Under the pieces are notes generated by a model. That model saw nothing but the letters and a program-made list of their open reading frames with translations, did not search any database and was not told the origin of the DNA. Source: JAJPKK01 sp963787675 (lineage in GTDB: Bacteria; Pseudomonadota; Alphaproteobacteria; Rhizobiales; Xanthobacteraceae). Taken from it: a stretch of 64,000 nt of DNA. Positions within the stretch are counted from its first letter, which is position 1; each line of letters starts with the position of its first letter. Position numbers and translations under genes: made by a program. The stretch covers positions 14,383 to 78,382 of the forward strand of contig CAWBDV010000025.1 in the NCBI GenBank assembly GCA_963787675.1, read 5' to 3'. Shown here piece after piece: positions 26,654-36,224 of this stretch.

Positions 26654-27742
26654 TCAAACGATTGTCCGATCCTTCTCGATCGACCCCGCCGACGCATAAA
26701 ACGGACTCTCGTAATATTTTTGCAGCGCGAAACGCATGAGCACGCCGATGGCGGCCGCGACGGGGACCGCGATCAACAGACCGACGAAGCCGAACAGATA
26801 GCCGAACGCGAACAACGCGAACATCACCCACACGGGATTCAAATGAACGCGCCGACCGACGAGATAGGGTGACAGGACGTAGTCCGACACCGATTGCCCG
26901 ACCAGAAAGATGATCGGCACAAGCAGGACGAACGTCCAGTCCGGCCAGAATTGCGCCGCGGCGACACACAGCGAAATGACGAGGCCGAGAAGCGAGCCGA
27001 GGTAGGGGATGAAGCTCAGGAGGCCGGCGGCAAAGCCGATGAGCACTCCGTGCTTAAGGCCCATCAGCCAAAGAGCCGACCCATAGAAGACCGCGAGCAC
27101 GAGGCAAAGCATGCTTTGCCCGCGAACGAATCCGGCAATCGTGTCGTCGACTTCGCGCGCCAACGCACGCACAGTGTCACGGTGCGCCGGCGGGACCCAG
27201 TTGTCGACGGTCGCGATCATCCGGTCCCAGTCGTACAGCAGATAGCACGCAACAATCGGGGCCACGACGCCGAGCGAAAGCACCGAGATCAGCGCGCGGC
27301 CGCCTGTCCAGACCGACCGCAGGAAATCACTGAACCAGCTGGTGGCGAAGGTCGTAAGCTCGCTGAACGAATGCTGGGCTTCGCTCAATCCTTCGCCTAC
27401 GATCTTGCTCAGCCACGGCCGTTCCGGAGCTGTCGCCAGGCTATGCAGGTGCTGGACGTAGGACGGGAAGTTCTCAACGAAAGACGACAGCTCGCGCACG
27501 ATGACCGGCACGGTCAGCAGTATCAAAAGGACAATGGTAACGACGACGACAGCGATGATGATGAGCGTTGCGAGGAGGCGATTTACGCCTAGCCGCTCGA
27601 TGCGGGTCGCGAGTGGATCCAACAGATACGCGAGCACCATGCCCGCCACGAACGGCAGTAGAATCTCGCGCAGCAACACGACGACCGCGACGATCGCCGC
27701 GAGCATTGCGATCCAGAACACAATTGGGCGAGCAACAATCAT
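26654..27742 (-). CDS. AI-2E family transporter (PerM/UPF0118)
   Basis: The product is 362 residues. It has about 7-8 hydrophobic helices in the family order: FWIAMLAAIVAVVVLLREILLPFVAGMVLAYLLDP at the N-terminus, then VNRLLATLIIIAVVVVTIVLLILL, a periplasmic loop and a C-terminal helix set ending GFVGLLIAVPVAAAIGVLMRF. The GAxLGFIPYxGxLxG-type motif is present as GLLSFIPYLGSLLGLVIS. Members export small molecules or act as Na+/Li+ antiporters; AI-2 export is shown only for a few. Upstream, 284 nt separate its stop from the first sulfatase start, so it is not tied to that operon. Confidence 0.92.
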   Translation of the reverse strand: MIVARPIVFWIAMLAAIVAVVVLLREILLPFVAGMVLAYLLDPLATRIERLGVNRLLATLIIIAVVVVTIVLLILLTVPVIVRELSSFVENFPSYVQHLHSLATAPERPWLSKIVGEGLSEAQHSFSELTTFATSWFSDFLRSVWTGGRALISVLSLGVVAPIVACYLLYDWDRMIATVDNWVPPAHRDTVRALAREVDDTIAGFVRGQSMLCLVLAVFYGSALWLMGLKHGVLIGFAAGLLSFIPYLGSLLGLVISLCVAAAQFWPDWTFVLLVPIIFLVGQSVSDYVLSPYLVGRRVHLNPVWVMFALFAFGYLFGFVGLLIAVPVAAAIGVLMRFALQKYYESPFYASAGSIEKDRTIV

Positions 27743-27891
27743 GGCTATATGAACGAGTATGAGGACTGGTCATGCCGCGTCATATCTCTGCGGCGACATT
27801 TCAAACTCTTCAAGGGGTGATCCAGGGGAATGCCCTGAAAAAAGCTCGCAGGCGACGTCAGACTTCGGGCGGGCGGCTCCGACCCAAATGC

Positions 27892-29304
27892 TTAGGTGCG
27901 CCGATCGTAGCCGGGAATGTAATCGGACATGTTGATCGAATCTGCGCCGGGCACGGAGATTTCATCCGGATAATTGCTCTTGCGCGTCGCATCGATGCCC
28001 ATCTTCGTCACGAGATTCGAGCCGGCAGCAGGATCATACGAGGCCGGATCGAGCGGCGAGCCCTTGGCGTAAGGCACCATGAAAACATCGTGGTCCGCGC
28101 GCACGCGCGTTGCGATGGCATGAAGGACCTCGATGTCGTTGTTGATATCGACGTCCTCATCGACCACCACGACGAACTTGAGGAATGGATCGGCGACGAA
28201 TGCCGCCATCGCGGCGAGCTTGGCCTCGCCTTCTCTCATCTTCTCGATGGCGACATAGCAAATGAAACGATAGCGCCCCGACCGCGGTACCGTCACTGCG
28301 CGCACCGTCGGGCATGCGATCTTCACCGTGTTTTCGATGAACGACGTCCGCATCAGCCCGGCCAGCAGAAGATTATCGGAATGGCCGACGAAAGCGTTTT
28401 GATAGAGCGGATTGCGCCGATGCGTGATCGCCTTGATTTCGAGAACCGGGTTCATCCGCTGCGGGCCGTATGTGCCGGGATATTCCCCGAAGGGTGCCTC
28501 CGGGCGCCGCTCGCCGGGACGGATCTCGCATTCCAGCACGATCTCGGCGTTCGCCGGCACATCGAGCGGTATGGTTTTGCACCTCACCAGCGGCACGGGC
28601 TGCTGCAGCATCCCGCCAGCGATGCGAATTTCGTCGGTGTCGAGCGTCGAGAAACATAAAGAGCCGATGAAAAACGCGGGATGATGGCCGATGACGACCG
28701 CGACCGGGCAGGGAAGTCCGCGCTTCTCGTACTTCTTCCAGATGATGTTTCCGTCGGCCGTCTCGGACAGTTGGACGCCGAGCAGGTTTTTCTCATGCAC
28801 CATGAGCCGATAGATGCCGACATTGTTGATGCCGGTATCGGGGTCGCGCATGACCGCGAGGCCGGCGGTGATGTACTTGCCGGCGTCCTTCTCGTGGTAG
28901 GTGCAGATCGGCAGTTCTTCGACGTCCACGTCCCTGCCGGTGCGCACGATCTCCTGCACTGCCGCGGTTTCCACCGTCACCGGATCGAAGGGGTGGGCCT
29001 CGCGTGCCGCGCATTCGGCGACGAACTCCTTTACGCCGCCGCGCTCCATGCCCAGCCCCAGGCGCAGGCGTTCGAAGCTCGCATGCATGTTGGCGACCAG
29101 CGGAATCTTGGAGCCCTTCACGTTCTCGAAAATGACCAACGGAAATCGGCCGTCTCTTTCCAGGCGCTCGAGGATTCCGGAGACACCGAACTTCGGATCC
29201 ACTTCCTTGGTGATGCGGATGACCTGTTCGGGATGCTCGGCCTCAAGAAACTCGATGAAGCCGCGCAGATCAGGCGTGTAGCGCGAATTGGTGAGGTTGC
29301 TCAT
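27892..29304 (-). CDS. UbiD-family (prenylated-FMN-dependent) decarboxylase
   Basis: The product is 470 residues. The start is ATG 29304 rather than the TTG one codon earlier. It matches UbiD throughout: LRGFIEFLEAEHPEQVIRI at the N-terminus, FENVKGSKIPLVANM, VGIYRLMVHEKNLLGVQ, AVVIGHHPAFFIG and the conserved ExRPGERRPEAPFGEYPGTYG loop, with the E-R-E catalytic region (ECEIRPGERR, APFGEYPG). It removes a carboxylate from an aromatic or unsaturated acid using prenyl-FMN. The UbiX flavin prenyltransferase is not in the window. The neighbours are a cyclase-family hydrolase (103 nt upstream, same strand) and a divergent acyl ligase with an oxidoreductase, which suggests degradation of an aromatic compound rather than ubiquinone synthesis. 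Confidence 0.94.
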   Translation of the reverse strand: MSNLTNSRYTPDLRGFIEFLEAEHPEQVIRITKEVDPKFGVSGILERLERDGRFPLVIFENVKGSKIPLVANMHASFERLRLGLGMERGGVKEFVAECAAREAHPFDPVTVETAAVQEIVRTGRDVDVEELPICTYHEKDAGKYITAGLAVMRDPDTGINNVGIYRLMVHEKNLLGVQLSETADGNIIWKKYEKRGLPCPVAVVIGHHPAFFIGSLCFSTLDTDEIRIAGGMLQQPVPLVRCKTIPLDVPANAEIVLECEIRPGERRPEAPFGEYPGTYGPQRMNPVLEIKAITHRRNPLYQNAFVGHSDNLLLAGLMRTSFIENTVKIACPTVRAVTVPRSGRYRFICYVAIEKMREGEAKLAAMAAFVADPFLKFVVVVDEDVDINNDIEVLHAIATRVRADHDVFMVPYAKGSPLDPASYDPAAGSNLVTKMGIDATRKSNYPDEISVPGADSINMSDYIPGYDRRT

Positions 29305-29411
29305 CAAGCTCTCGTGGTGTGATCAAATGAATTGGCGAGACCGCAGCGATCGTGCTGTGCTTGCGAGCACGACAGGCGCGCGCCCTTCTGGCTGCGCGGC
29401 TTGTCGTGTCG

Positions 29412-30197
29412 CTAGTCCATCAGAGCGACTGCCCGGGTCCAGCCGGCGGATCCACCTTGGACCTTCACCGGAAAGCACGACACGGTGAAACCCTTCGCGG
29501 GCAGGGCTTCGAGGTTGTGAAGCTTCTCGAGATGGCAGTAGCCGATCTCGCGGCCGGCCTTGTGCCCCTCCCAGATTAAGCTGGCATCGCCGGTTTCCGC
29601 AAATTTCTTCGCGGTGTGAACGAACGGCGCGTCCCAGCTCCAGCCGTCGATGCCGGTCACGCGTACCCCCTGCTCCAAGAGATAAAGCGTCGCTTCCCGG
29701 CCCATGCCGCAGCCGGTGTTGACGTAGTCCTCGTCGCCATAGGTCGATCCAGCGCGCGTATTGACGAGCACGATCTCGAGCGGAGACAGTCGGTGCTCGA
29801 TACGGTTCAGCTCGGCTTCGACATCGCGCGCGGTCGCAACATAGCCATCGGGCAAGCCGCGAAAATCGAGCTTGATGCCAGGCTGAAAGCACCATTCAAG
29901 CGGCACCTCGTCGATGGCGATCGCCCGCTTCCCGCGATCCGTCGTGGAGGCATAGTGATAAGGCGCGTCGAGATGCGTCCCGCTGTGGGTCGACAGGCTC
30001 ACGCGCTCGAAGGCCCAGCCCTCGCGATCCGGCAAATCCTCGACGCGCAGGCCCGGAAAAAAGCCGACGAGGTCGGGCGCCGTCTGAGCATGGGTCGAGT
30101 ATTCGATTTTTGGACGGCCGGCGGGATCGGGCGATCCGCCGTTCGCCAGTGGGACGGAAAGGTCAATTATCTTTCGCGGCATCGTCTTGTTTCTCAT
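29412..30197 (-). CDS. Cyclase-family protein (kynurenine-formamidase-like metal-dependent hydrolase)
   Basis: The product is 261 residues. The diagnostic metal-binding motif HSGTHLDAPYH is present, in the HxGTHxDxPxH form, along with DLSVPLANGG at the N-terminus and NTRAGSTYGDEDYV and GIDGWSWD in the body. Enzymes of this family hydrolyse amide, lactone or ring bonds in aromatic and isatin pathways. It is probably co-transcribed with the UbiD gene that follows. It is divergent from the acyl ligase gene with a 120-nt shared upstream region. The substrate is unknown. Confidence 0.93.
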   Translation of the reverse strand: MRNKTMPRKIIDLSVPLANGGSPDPAGRPKIEYSTHAQTAPDLVGFFPGLRVEDLPDREGWAFERVSLSTHSGTHLDAPYHYASTTDRGKRAIAIDEVPLEWCFQPGIKLDFRGLPDGYVATARDVEAELNRIEHRLSPLEIVLVNTRAGSTYGDEDYVNTGCGMGREATLYLLEQGVRVTGIDGWSWDAPFVHTAKKFAETGDASLIWEGHKAGREIGYCHLEKLHNLEALPAKGFTVSCFPVKVQGGSAGWTRAVALMD

Positions 30198-30317
30198 TCG
30201 ATGGACTTGGAGCTTCCTTGTTCGGAAGTCCTACCATGTTATTTTAGCCAGTGTCGTCGTCACGCTATGCATTCCGGTCGCGTGCTTTTGCGACGAATTG
30301 GGTGCCATGAGTTGTCG

Positions 30318-32033
30318 ATGACATCTCCCGTACTCTCCCTGCTGAGCGCCGACGCGATCCGTCGTCACACCCAATCCGGCTTCTGGGGGACCGAGACGAT
30401 TTATGCTGTCGCGCGGCGACATGCGTCGCGCTTCCCCGAGAAGGTCGCCGTCCGCGACCGCTTCCAATCCATGACGTACGGCGAATTGCTCGCGGCCGCC
30501 GATGCGCTGGCGAACGATTTTGCACGTCGTGGCCTGCGCGGCGGGCAGCGGGTTCTGCTGTGGCTGCCGACGCGGATAGAATCCGTTGTTGCCCTGCTGG
30601 CGTGCTCGCGCAACGGCTACGTCTGGTGTCTGTCTCCCCATCGCAAGAACACGGTGGCGGAGGTCGTCAGGCTGATCGAGCGCACTCGCGCTGCCGCTTT
30701 GATCTATCAGGAGGGCTTCGGCGCTGATGCCGACGGGTCCGGCATCGCTACCGCAATCACCAAGCTTCCTTCATTGCGACGCGTCATCCGGCTCGCACCT
30801 CCGGACACGACACCGATCCGGCAATCGCTTGCCGAGGCCGGCGTCTCGCTCGATCATGCGAATGGCGGCGTGAGCCGGAACGATGATCCGAATTGCATTA
30901 GCTATCTCGCCTTCACGTCCGGCTCGACGGGGGAGCCCAAGGGGGTCATGCATAGCGACAATACGTTGCTCGCGACGGCGCGCGCCATCGTCAGGGATTG
31001 GCACCTCGATGCGGCTTCGATCGTCTATTCAATGAGCCCCCTCAGCCACAATCTCGGCGTCGGGACGCTGATCACGGCGCTCCTCGCCGGGGCAGAATTC
31101 GTCATCCACGACTTGCCGAAAGGGGCGAGCCTGCTCGATCGATTGGTCCAGACGAGAACAACTTATCTCGTTGGCGTTCCCACCCACGCGATCGATCTCC
31201 TGGAAGAGTTGCGAAACCGCGGCTCGTCTCCGCTCGATCGCATCAGGGGCTTTCGAATCTCGGGCGCCGCCGTTCCCGGCTCCGTCGTTGCCGAATTGCT
31301 CGCCTTCAAGGTGCTCCCCCAAAGCGGCTACGGCATGACGGAGACTTGCGCCCACCAATACACGCTGCCAACGGACGATCGGAGGCTCATCATCGAAACT
31401 TCCGGCCGGGCCTGTCCCGGGTACGAGCTTCGCATTTGGGACATCGACGACCGCGACGTCGAGGCGAAGCCCGGCGAGATCGGCGAGATTGGCGGACGCG
31501 GCGCGAGCCTCATGCTCGGTTATTTCAACGACCAACTGAGCACCGAGAATTCGTTCAATGCTCACGGCTGGTTCATGACGGGCGATCTCGGCTGGTTGGA
31601 TGCGAATGGATATCTTCGCATCACGGGCCGCAAGAAGGACGTCATCATCCGCGGCGGCGAGAATATCAATCCCGCCCGCATCGAGGAGCTTGTGATGCAA
31701 CACGCAGCCGTCGCCAGAGCCGCCGCGGTCCCGGTCGCGGACGGGCGGCTTGGCGAGAAGGTCTGCCTGGCGGTGATGTTTCGGCGCGGCCAAACGCTCG
31801 CCCCGGGACAAATCATCCATCACCTGGGCTCGGCTGGTCTGGCCCGGCATGAAATGCCGGAGTTCTTCATCGAATGTCCCGAGATACCGCTGATGTCGAA
31901 TGGCAAGATTTCAGAAACGCGAAATCGTGAAATGGATCGAGAGCGGGCAGGTCGTCCCGAGCCCGCTGCGCGGGTGAGCCAGCATCAAACCACGTCAGCC
32001 CTGAGCTTCGACCTGCCAGAGAAGAATAAATGA
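30318..32033 (+). CDS. AMP-binding acyl-CoA synthetase/ligase
   Basis: The product is 571 residues from ATG 30318; a longer frame is open upstream and the exact start is uncertain. The core motifs are in order: A3 FTSGSTGEPKGVMHSD, A5 QSGYGMTETCAHQYT, A7 GDLGWLDANGYL and A8 GRKKDVIIRGGENINPARIEE. The A10 lysine region reads MSNGKISETRNRE. It activates a carboxylic acid as acyl-AMP and then acyl-CoA. It overlaps the oxidoreductase gene by 4 nt (ATGA). The divergent UbiD and cyclase genes suggest that the substrate is an aromatic or cyclic acid, but this is inference. Confidence 0.93.
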   Translation: MTSPVLSLLSADAIRRHTQSGFWGTETIYAVARRHASRFPEKVAVRDRFQSMTYGELLAAADALANDFARRGLRGGQRVLLWLPTRIESVVALLACSRNGYVWCLSPHRKNTVAEVVRLIERTRAAALIYQEGFGADADGSGIATAITKLPSLRRVIRLAPPDTTPIRQSLAEAGVSLDHANGGVSRNDDPNCISYLAFTSGSTGEPKGVMHSDNTLLATARAIVRDWHLDAASIVYSMSPLSHNLGVGTLITALLAGAEFVIHDLPKGASLLDRLVQTRTTYLVGVPTHAIDLLEELRNRGSSPLDRIRGFRISGAAVPGSVVAELLAFKVLPQSGYGMTETCAHQYTLPTDDRRLIIETSGRACPGYELRIWDIDDRDVEAKPGEIGEIGGRGASLMLGYFNDQLSTENSFNAHGWFMTGDLGWLDANGYLRITGRKKDVIIRGGENINPARIEELVMQHAAVARAAAVPVADGRLGEKVCLAVMFRRGQTLAPGQIIHHLGSAGLARHEMPEFFIECPEIPLMSNGKISETRNREMDRERAGRPEPAARVSQHQTTSALSFDLPEKNK

Positions 32034-33052
32034 CGCCTCCCGCACATCCCACTCATGCCACTGGCCTTGTCATCGATCACTTTGGCGATTGGCACGACGC
32101 CAAGATCGACACACTACCTCTCGCCCAACCGGGTTCCGGAGAGCTTGTGATCGCGTGCGAGGCAGCCGCGCTGAATTTTCAAGATCTTCTCATGATCGAG
32201 GGCAAGTATCAGCACAAGCCGAGCCTGCCGTTCATTGCCGGTAGAGATGTGGCAGGTCGCGTGCTCGCCATCGGGCCCGGGGTCGACCGCTTCTCGATAG
32301 GCCAGAGGGTCGCAGCGATGGTGCCGTTCGGCGCCTTCGCCGACGTAGCGCTTGCGCAAGCGGGCGCGTGCTTTCCCATTCCCGAAAACCTTGATTTCGC
32401 GAAAGCCGCGGCCTCGACCTCAGTCTTCCTGACCGTCGTGGTTGCGCTGTCGATCCGCGGAAACCTGCAGGCCGGCGAACGAATTCTGATAACCGGTGCG
32501 GCGGGCGGCGTCGGCATTGCGTCCATTCAATATGCGCGGCGGATCGGCGCTGAAGTCGTAGCGCTGGTTTCGTCGGAGACGAAGCAACACGCGGCGACGC
32601 GCGCCGGCGCGCAGCACGTCGTTCGCCTCGATCAGCTCGCCAATCCGAAAGAGGATTTGCGCAAGGCGCTTGCCGGGATCGGCATTGATGGCGTCGACAT
32701 CGTGATCGACATGGTCAGCGGCGACGTGTTCGACGGCGCAATCCGCTGCCTGCGGCCAGGGGGGCGATTGGTCGTCGTCGGCTTCGCCTCGGGGCGCATT
32801 GCGGAGGCAAAAACCAATTATCTCCTTCTCAAAGGCATTTCGGTGATCGGTTCAGCGCTTACGATCGGATTGGAGAAGGATGAGCCCGCGGTGCGGCGGG
32901 CGATGGAGCGGGTTTATAGGGACGTTGCTGACGGCAAGCTTGACCCGTTCATCACCGAAACAATCCCCTTGCACGAATTCCCCCGCGCGGCAGCAGCCAT
33001 CGCGGATCGACGCGCCATCGGAAAGATCGTGCTTCTGCCGCCGCGTCGCTGA
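32030..33052 (+). CDS. Zinc-independent quinone-oxidoreductase-type MDR-family dehydrogenase
   Basis: The product is 340 residues. The GroES-like N-terminal domain has AALNFQDLLMIEGKYQHKP and PFIAGRDVAGRVLAIGPGVD. The NADPH-binding Rossmann motif is ITGAAGGVGIASIQYARRIGAEV. It lacks the catalytic zinc ligands of alcohol dehydrogenases, so it fits the NADPH:quinone oxidoreductase/enoyl reductase branch. The start overlaps the ligase stop, and co-translation is likely. It probably reduces an enone or quinone intermediate of the pathway that the ligase begins. Confidence 0.93.
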   Translation: MTPPAHPTHATGLVIDHFGDWHDAKIDTLPLAQPGSGELVIACEAAALNFQDLLMIEGKYQHKPSLPFIAGRDVAGRVLAIGPGVDRFSIGQRVAAMVPFGAFADVALAQAGACFPIPENLDFAKAAASTSVFLTVVVALSIRGNLQAGERILITGAAGGVGIASIQYARRIGAEVVALVSSETKQHAATRAGAQHVVRLDQLANPKEDLRKALAGIGIDGVDIVIDMVSGDVFDGAIRCLRPGGRLVVVGFASGRIAEAKTNYLLLKGISVIGSALTIGLEKDEPAVRRAMERVYRDVADGKLDPFITETIPLHEFPRAAAAIADRRAIGKIVLLPPRR

Positions 33053-33185
33053 AAATCGTCGCCTCCGTGACTATTGCGGTTTCACGAGAAATCCGTGGTC
33101 ACGAGAAAACGGGTCTTCGGAACAAAATCGAGATAAACTCCCTTTATCTCATAATCAGGTGGGCAAGCCGGCCTAGGAGATGATC

Positions 33186-33455
33186 ATGCATCCAGCGGCC
33201 AGATGGGGAGTCTCCTTGTGTATCTTGGGCGCGGCCAGCCTCAACTGGCTAAGCACGGCCGGCGCACAGGGCGCATATGGCTCGGGCAACAACGCGGGTG
33301 TGGGCTTCGGGTCACCGATGGCGTCAGACCGTTCCTTTCGCCAGGACCGTCCGCCAATTGATGGTCCTCGGTACGGGCGGCACTCATATGGATTTTATGG
33401 ATTTCGCTCGTACGGCCACAGTTATTACCGATACCACCGCCGCCGCTACCGCTGA
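33186..33455 (+). CDS. Small secreted protein rich in Tyr, Gly and Arg
   Basis: The product is 89 residues, with the ATG at 33186 chosen because AGGAG lies 7 nt upstream; the ATG at 33180 is too close to it. A signal peptide (to about AGAQGAYG) is followed by a low-complexity tail, GRHSYGFYGFRSYGHSYYR and onwards, with alternating Tyr/His/Gly/Arg. Short proteins of this kind are frequent in Bradyrhizobium-type genomes and may sit in the periplasm or at the surface. No function is known. It is followed by a methyltransferase gene on the same strand. Confidence 0.75.
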   Translation: MHPAARWGVSLCILGAASLNWLSTAGAQGAYGSGNNAGVGFGSPMASDRSFRQDRPPIDGPRYGRHSYGFYGFRSYGHSYYRYHRRRYR

Positions 33456-33575
33456 CCGGCAGGCGTCAGGTTGCGTCTCGAGCGTCGAGCCAGCGCGATT
33501 TGCGTCGGCGCACGCCCGCGGCCACAATTGCCAGGGCGAATCACTTCGGGCGCTGCCGCGCCCCAGGGACAGACC

Positions 33576-34325
33576 GTGTACAACGCGCTCCCCTCTTCCG
33601 CGCTGACCGCGGACGTGCCTGACTGGCTCCTTGCCAAGGTTGAATTCTTCCTGGCCCATACCTCGCGTGGGGCGACCCCTCATGTGCCGGAAGTGCTGCT
33701 GGGTCTCGGCACCGAGGCCGTTCCGTTGTGGGATGAGATCAACCGCGAGCTTGGTCCGGCGTTGGGGCGAGCGCCGCCATATTGGGGCTTTGCGTGGCCG
33801 GGCGGACAGGCGGTGGCGCGATATGTCCTCGATCACCCCGAAATCGTCGCCGGCAAGTGCGTGCTCGATATTGCGTCTGGCTCCGGCATCGTCGCAATTG
33901 CAGCGGCGAAGGCCGGGGCTGCCCGTGTCATTGCCCAGGACATTGATCCCCTCGCCGTTGTGGCGATCACCATGAATGCCGATGCCAATGGCGTCGCCAT
34001 CGATGCAAGCGCGGTCGATATCATCTGCGACGACAGTCCGTTTGATGCCGCGAGCGTTGACGTGGTGCTGGCGGGCGACGTGTTCTACGACGCCGATCTT
34101 GCCGTCCGGGCGACCGCCTTTTTGCGGCGATGCCGGAGTGCGGGCAGCGTCGTGCTTGTGGGCGATCCGGGGCGCGCCGCCCTGCCGCGGCATCTTCTCA
34201 ATTCGCGCGTCGAATACGTGGTGCCGGTTGCACCGGAGAACCAATACACTGCTGCGAAGACGCGCGCGGGCAGCGCCGGCGTCCTCGCAATGGTGTGGGA
34301 ATTAGAGGCCGCGTCGGCCGCGTGA
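33576..34325 (+). CDS. Class I SAM-dependent methyltransferase (ETFB-lysine/protein methyltransferase-like)
   Basis: From a GTG at 33576 the product is 249 residues; a longer frame begins at a TTG at 33471. The SAM motif I reads KCVLDIASGSGIVAIAAAKAGA, then ARVIAQDIDPLAVVAITMNAD (acidic loop), DVVLAGDVFYD and GDPGRAALP. The N-terminal APPYWGFAWPGGQAVARYVLD is shared with the family that methylates a lysine of electron-transfer flavoprotein beta and with related nicotinamide methyltransferase-like proteins. The exact target is inferred. It is alone between a small secreted gene and the slipin gene. Confidence 0.88.
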   Translation: MYNALPSSALTADVPDWLLAKVEFFLAHTSRGATPHVPEVLLGLGTEAVPLWDEINRELGPALGRAPPYWGFAWPGGQAVARYVLDHPEIVAGKCVLDIASGSGIVAIAAAKAGAARVIAQDIDPLAVVAITMNADANGVAIDASAVDIICDDSPFDAASVDVVLAGDVFYDADLAVRATAFLRRCRSAGSVVLVGDPGRAALPRHLLNSRVEYVVPVAPENQYTAAKTRAGSAGVLAMVWELEAASAA

Positions 34326-34494
34326 GGCATATTCCCGTCTTGCCAGCGATGCCGGAATCGGCATGCTCTCCATAAGCGCGGCTCGTGGCGGCTCAGCTTT
34401 TCGATGCAACGCGGCGGGCCCGAATTTGGACAACGGCCGCGGCGACGTCATTGCTCCACTCAGTCCTTTAGGTGAGCCAACGGGGAGGCTGACC

Positions 34495-35256
34495 ATGAAC
34501 CTTACAGTTGTGATCATTGCGATCATCATCGTGATCATTGCGCTGGCTGGCATCCGCATTGCCAACCAATATCAGCGCGCCGTTGTCTTTCGGCTCGGCA
34601 GATATCAGGGCCTGCGCGGCCCCGGACCGTATTGGCTCATTCCGCTCGCCGAGTGGCAGCGCAGGGTCGATCTGCGCACCGTGACGGCTGCCGTCGAACA
34701 GCAGGAGACCATCACCAAGGATAATGTCCCGGTGAAGATCAATGCGGTCGTCTGGTACCGCATCTTCGATCCCATGAAGGCGATCATGGAGGTCCGTTCG
34801 GTCGACAATGCGGTGATCCAGGTCGCGCTCACGACGCTCCGCACCGGGATCGGTCAATACTCCCTCGATGACGTCCTCAAAGAGCAAGAAAACGTTTCGG
34901 AGACGATTGGCCAGAAGATCGATGCCGTCACCGAACCGTGGGGCGTCAAGGTCGAGCGGGTCGAGATGAAAAACGTCGAGATCCCGGAGTCGATGCAGCG
35001 CGCCATCGCCCAGGAGGCCGAGGCGCTGCGGGAAAAGCGCGCCCGCATCATCAAGGCGCAGGCCGAGCTCGAGGCCGCCGAGCAGTTGCGGCGCGCGTCC
35101 GAGATTATCATGCAGAATCCGGCGGGCCTCGAGCTGCGGCGTATGCAGATGATCACCGAGGTCGGCGCCGAGCAGAACACGATGACGATCGTGATGATGC
35201 CGAGCGAGTTCGTCGCCATGGCACGCAGCATCGCCGACAGTGTCAAGCGGACGTGA
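34495..35256 (+). CDS. Slipin/stomatin-family SPFH-domain membrane protein
   Basis: The product is 253 residues. GGGGAGG precedes the ATG by 6-7 nt. An N-terminal membrane segment (VVIIAIIIVIIALAGIRIAN) is followed by the SPFH domain, NQYQRAVVFRLGRYQGLRGPG, ending in a coiled, charged region (QAELEAAEQLRRASEIIMQ) and a C-terminal MVIMMPSEFVAMARSIA. In many bacteria this gene sits next to an NfeD-type protease, but no such gene is present here. It probably scaffolds membrane microdomains. It is followed after 30 nt by a universal stress protein gene and may be in the same operon. Confidence 0.94.
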   Translation: MNLTVVIIAIIIVIIALAGIRIANQYQRAVVFRLGRYQGLRGPGPYWLIPLAEWQRRVDLRTVTAAVEQQETITKDNVPVKINAVVWYRIFDPMKAIMEVRSVDNAVIQVALTTLRTGIGQYSLDDVLKEQENVSETIGQKIDAVTEPWGVKVERVEMKNVEIPESMQRAIAQEAEALREKRARIIKAQAELEAAEQLRRASEIIMQNPAGLELRRMQMITEVGAEQNTMTIVMMPSEFVAMARSIADSVKRT

Positions 35257-35286
35257 CGGCGCTTCGGCCACCGTGAGGAGGCGATC

Positions 35287-36132
35287 ATGAGCATGAAGAC
35301 GATCCTGGTTCCGGTGGAATCCCATGACGCGATGCGATCGACGCTCGCGACCGCGCTTGCACTCGCCCGTCGCTTCGACAGCTACATCGAGGGCTTCGCG
35401 TTGCGTTTTCGCGTCAACGAGTTCATTGCGGTCGACATGGCGGGCGCAATCCCGCTCGAAACGCTGCGCGAAGAGAGCCTCGACGAAGCCAAACGGGCGC
35501 GCGTTTTGTTCGAAAGCTTCATGCGGGAAAACAACGTGCCCCAGGCGGAAGGCGCGACCGGCGGACCATCCTACGGATGGTTCGAGGAGGCGCCGGAGGG
35601 GGAAAGCTTTGTCGGCAGCTATGGCCGCGTGTTCGATGTCATCGTGATGGGGCGATCGGATTCGAACTCGATCGGCTTGCACGACAAGGCGATCGAAGCG
35701 GGGCTGTTCGACAGCGGGCGACCTGTCTTGATCGCATCGCCGGCGCCGCCGCGACAGATCGCGACCAACGTCCTGGTGGCATGGAATTGCAGCACCGAGC
35801 AGGCCCGCACGACTGCATTCGCGATGCCGCTGCTGCGCCAGGCCGAACGCGTGACCGTGCTGCATGTTGAAGGCGGCGCCGCCGTTCCCGGGCCAAGCGC
35901 GGCGCAGATAATCCGCAGCCTGCAACGCAATGGGATTCCCGCCGCCGCGATGACGGTCGGACTCGACGGCCGCAACACCGGCGAGGCCATCCTCGCTGCC
36001 GCGCAGACCCTCGGCTGCGATCTGCTGATCAAGGGTGCTTACACCCAAAGCCGGCTGCGGCAGATGATCTTCGGCGGCGCTACACGTCACATCCTGGCGA
36101 ACGCGTCATTGCCGGTGCTGATGGCGAACTGA
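35287..36132 (+). CDS. Universal stress protein, tandem USP domains
   Basis: The product is 281 residues. The first UspA domain starts MSMKTILVPVESHDAMRSTLATALALAR. The second begins about residue 158 with ATNVLVAWNCSTEQARTTAFAMPLL and ends with the ATP-site-like region GCDLLIKGAYTQSRLRQMIFGGATRHILA. GAGGAG sits 5-8 nt before the ATG. It is 30 nt downstream of the slipin gene. Members help cells survive stress by an unclear mechanism. The second domain keeps the G-x-x-R-x-G-like loop only partly, so nucleotide binding is uncertain. Confidence 0.93.
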   Translation: MSMKTILVPVESHDAMRSTLATALALARRFDSYIEGFALRFRVNEFIAVDMAGAIPLETLREESLDEAKRARVLFESFMRENNVPQAEGATGGPSYGWFEEAPEGESFVGSYGRVFDVIVMGRSDSNSIGLHDKAIEAGLFDSGRPVLIASPAPPRQIATNVLVAWNCSTEQARTTAFAMPLLRQAERVTVLHVEGGAAVPGPSAAQIIRSLQRNGIPAAAMTVGLDGRNTGEAILAAAQTLGCDLLIKGAYTQSRLRQMIFGGATRHILANASLPVLMAN

Positions 36133-36224
36133 AGGTCGCACCACGCGCCCGAATATGCGGCCGATTCCGACGCAAAGCTGACGCATTCCCCGCCTAATCG
36201 ATGCCGATGGGCGGAGTGGGGTCC

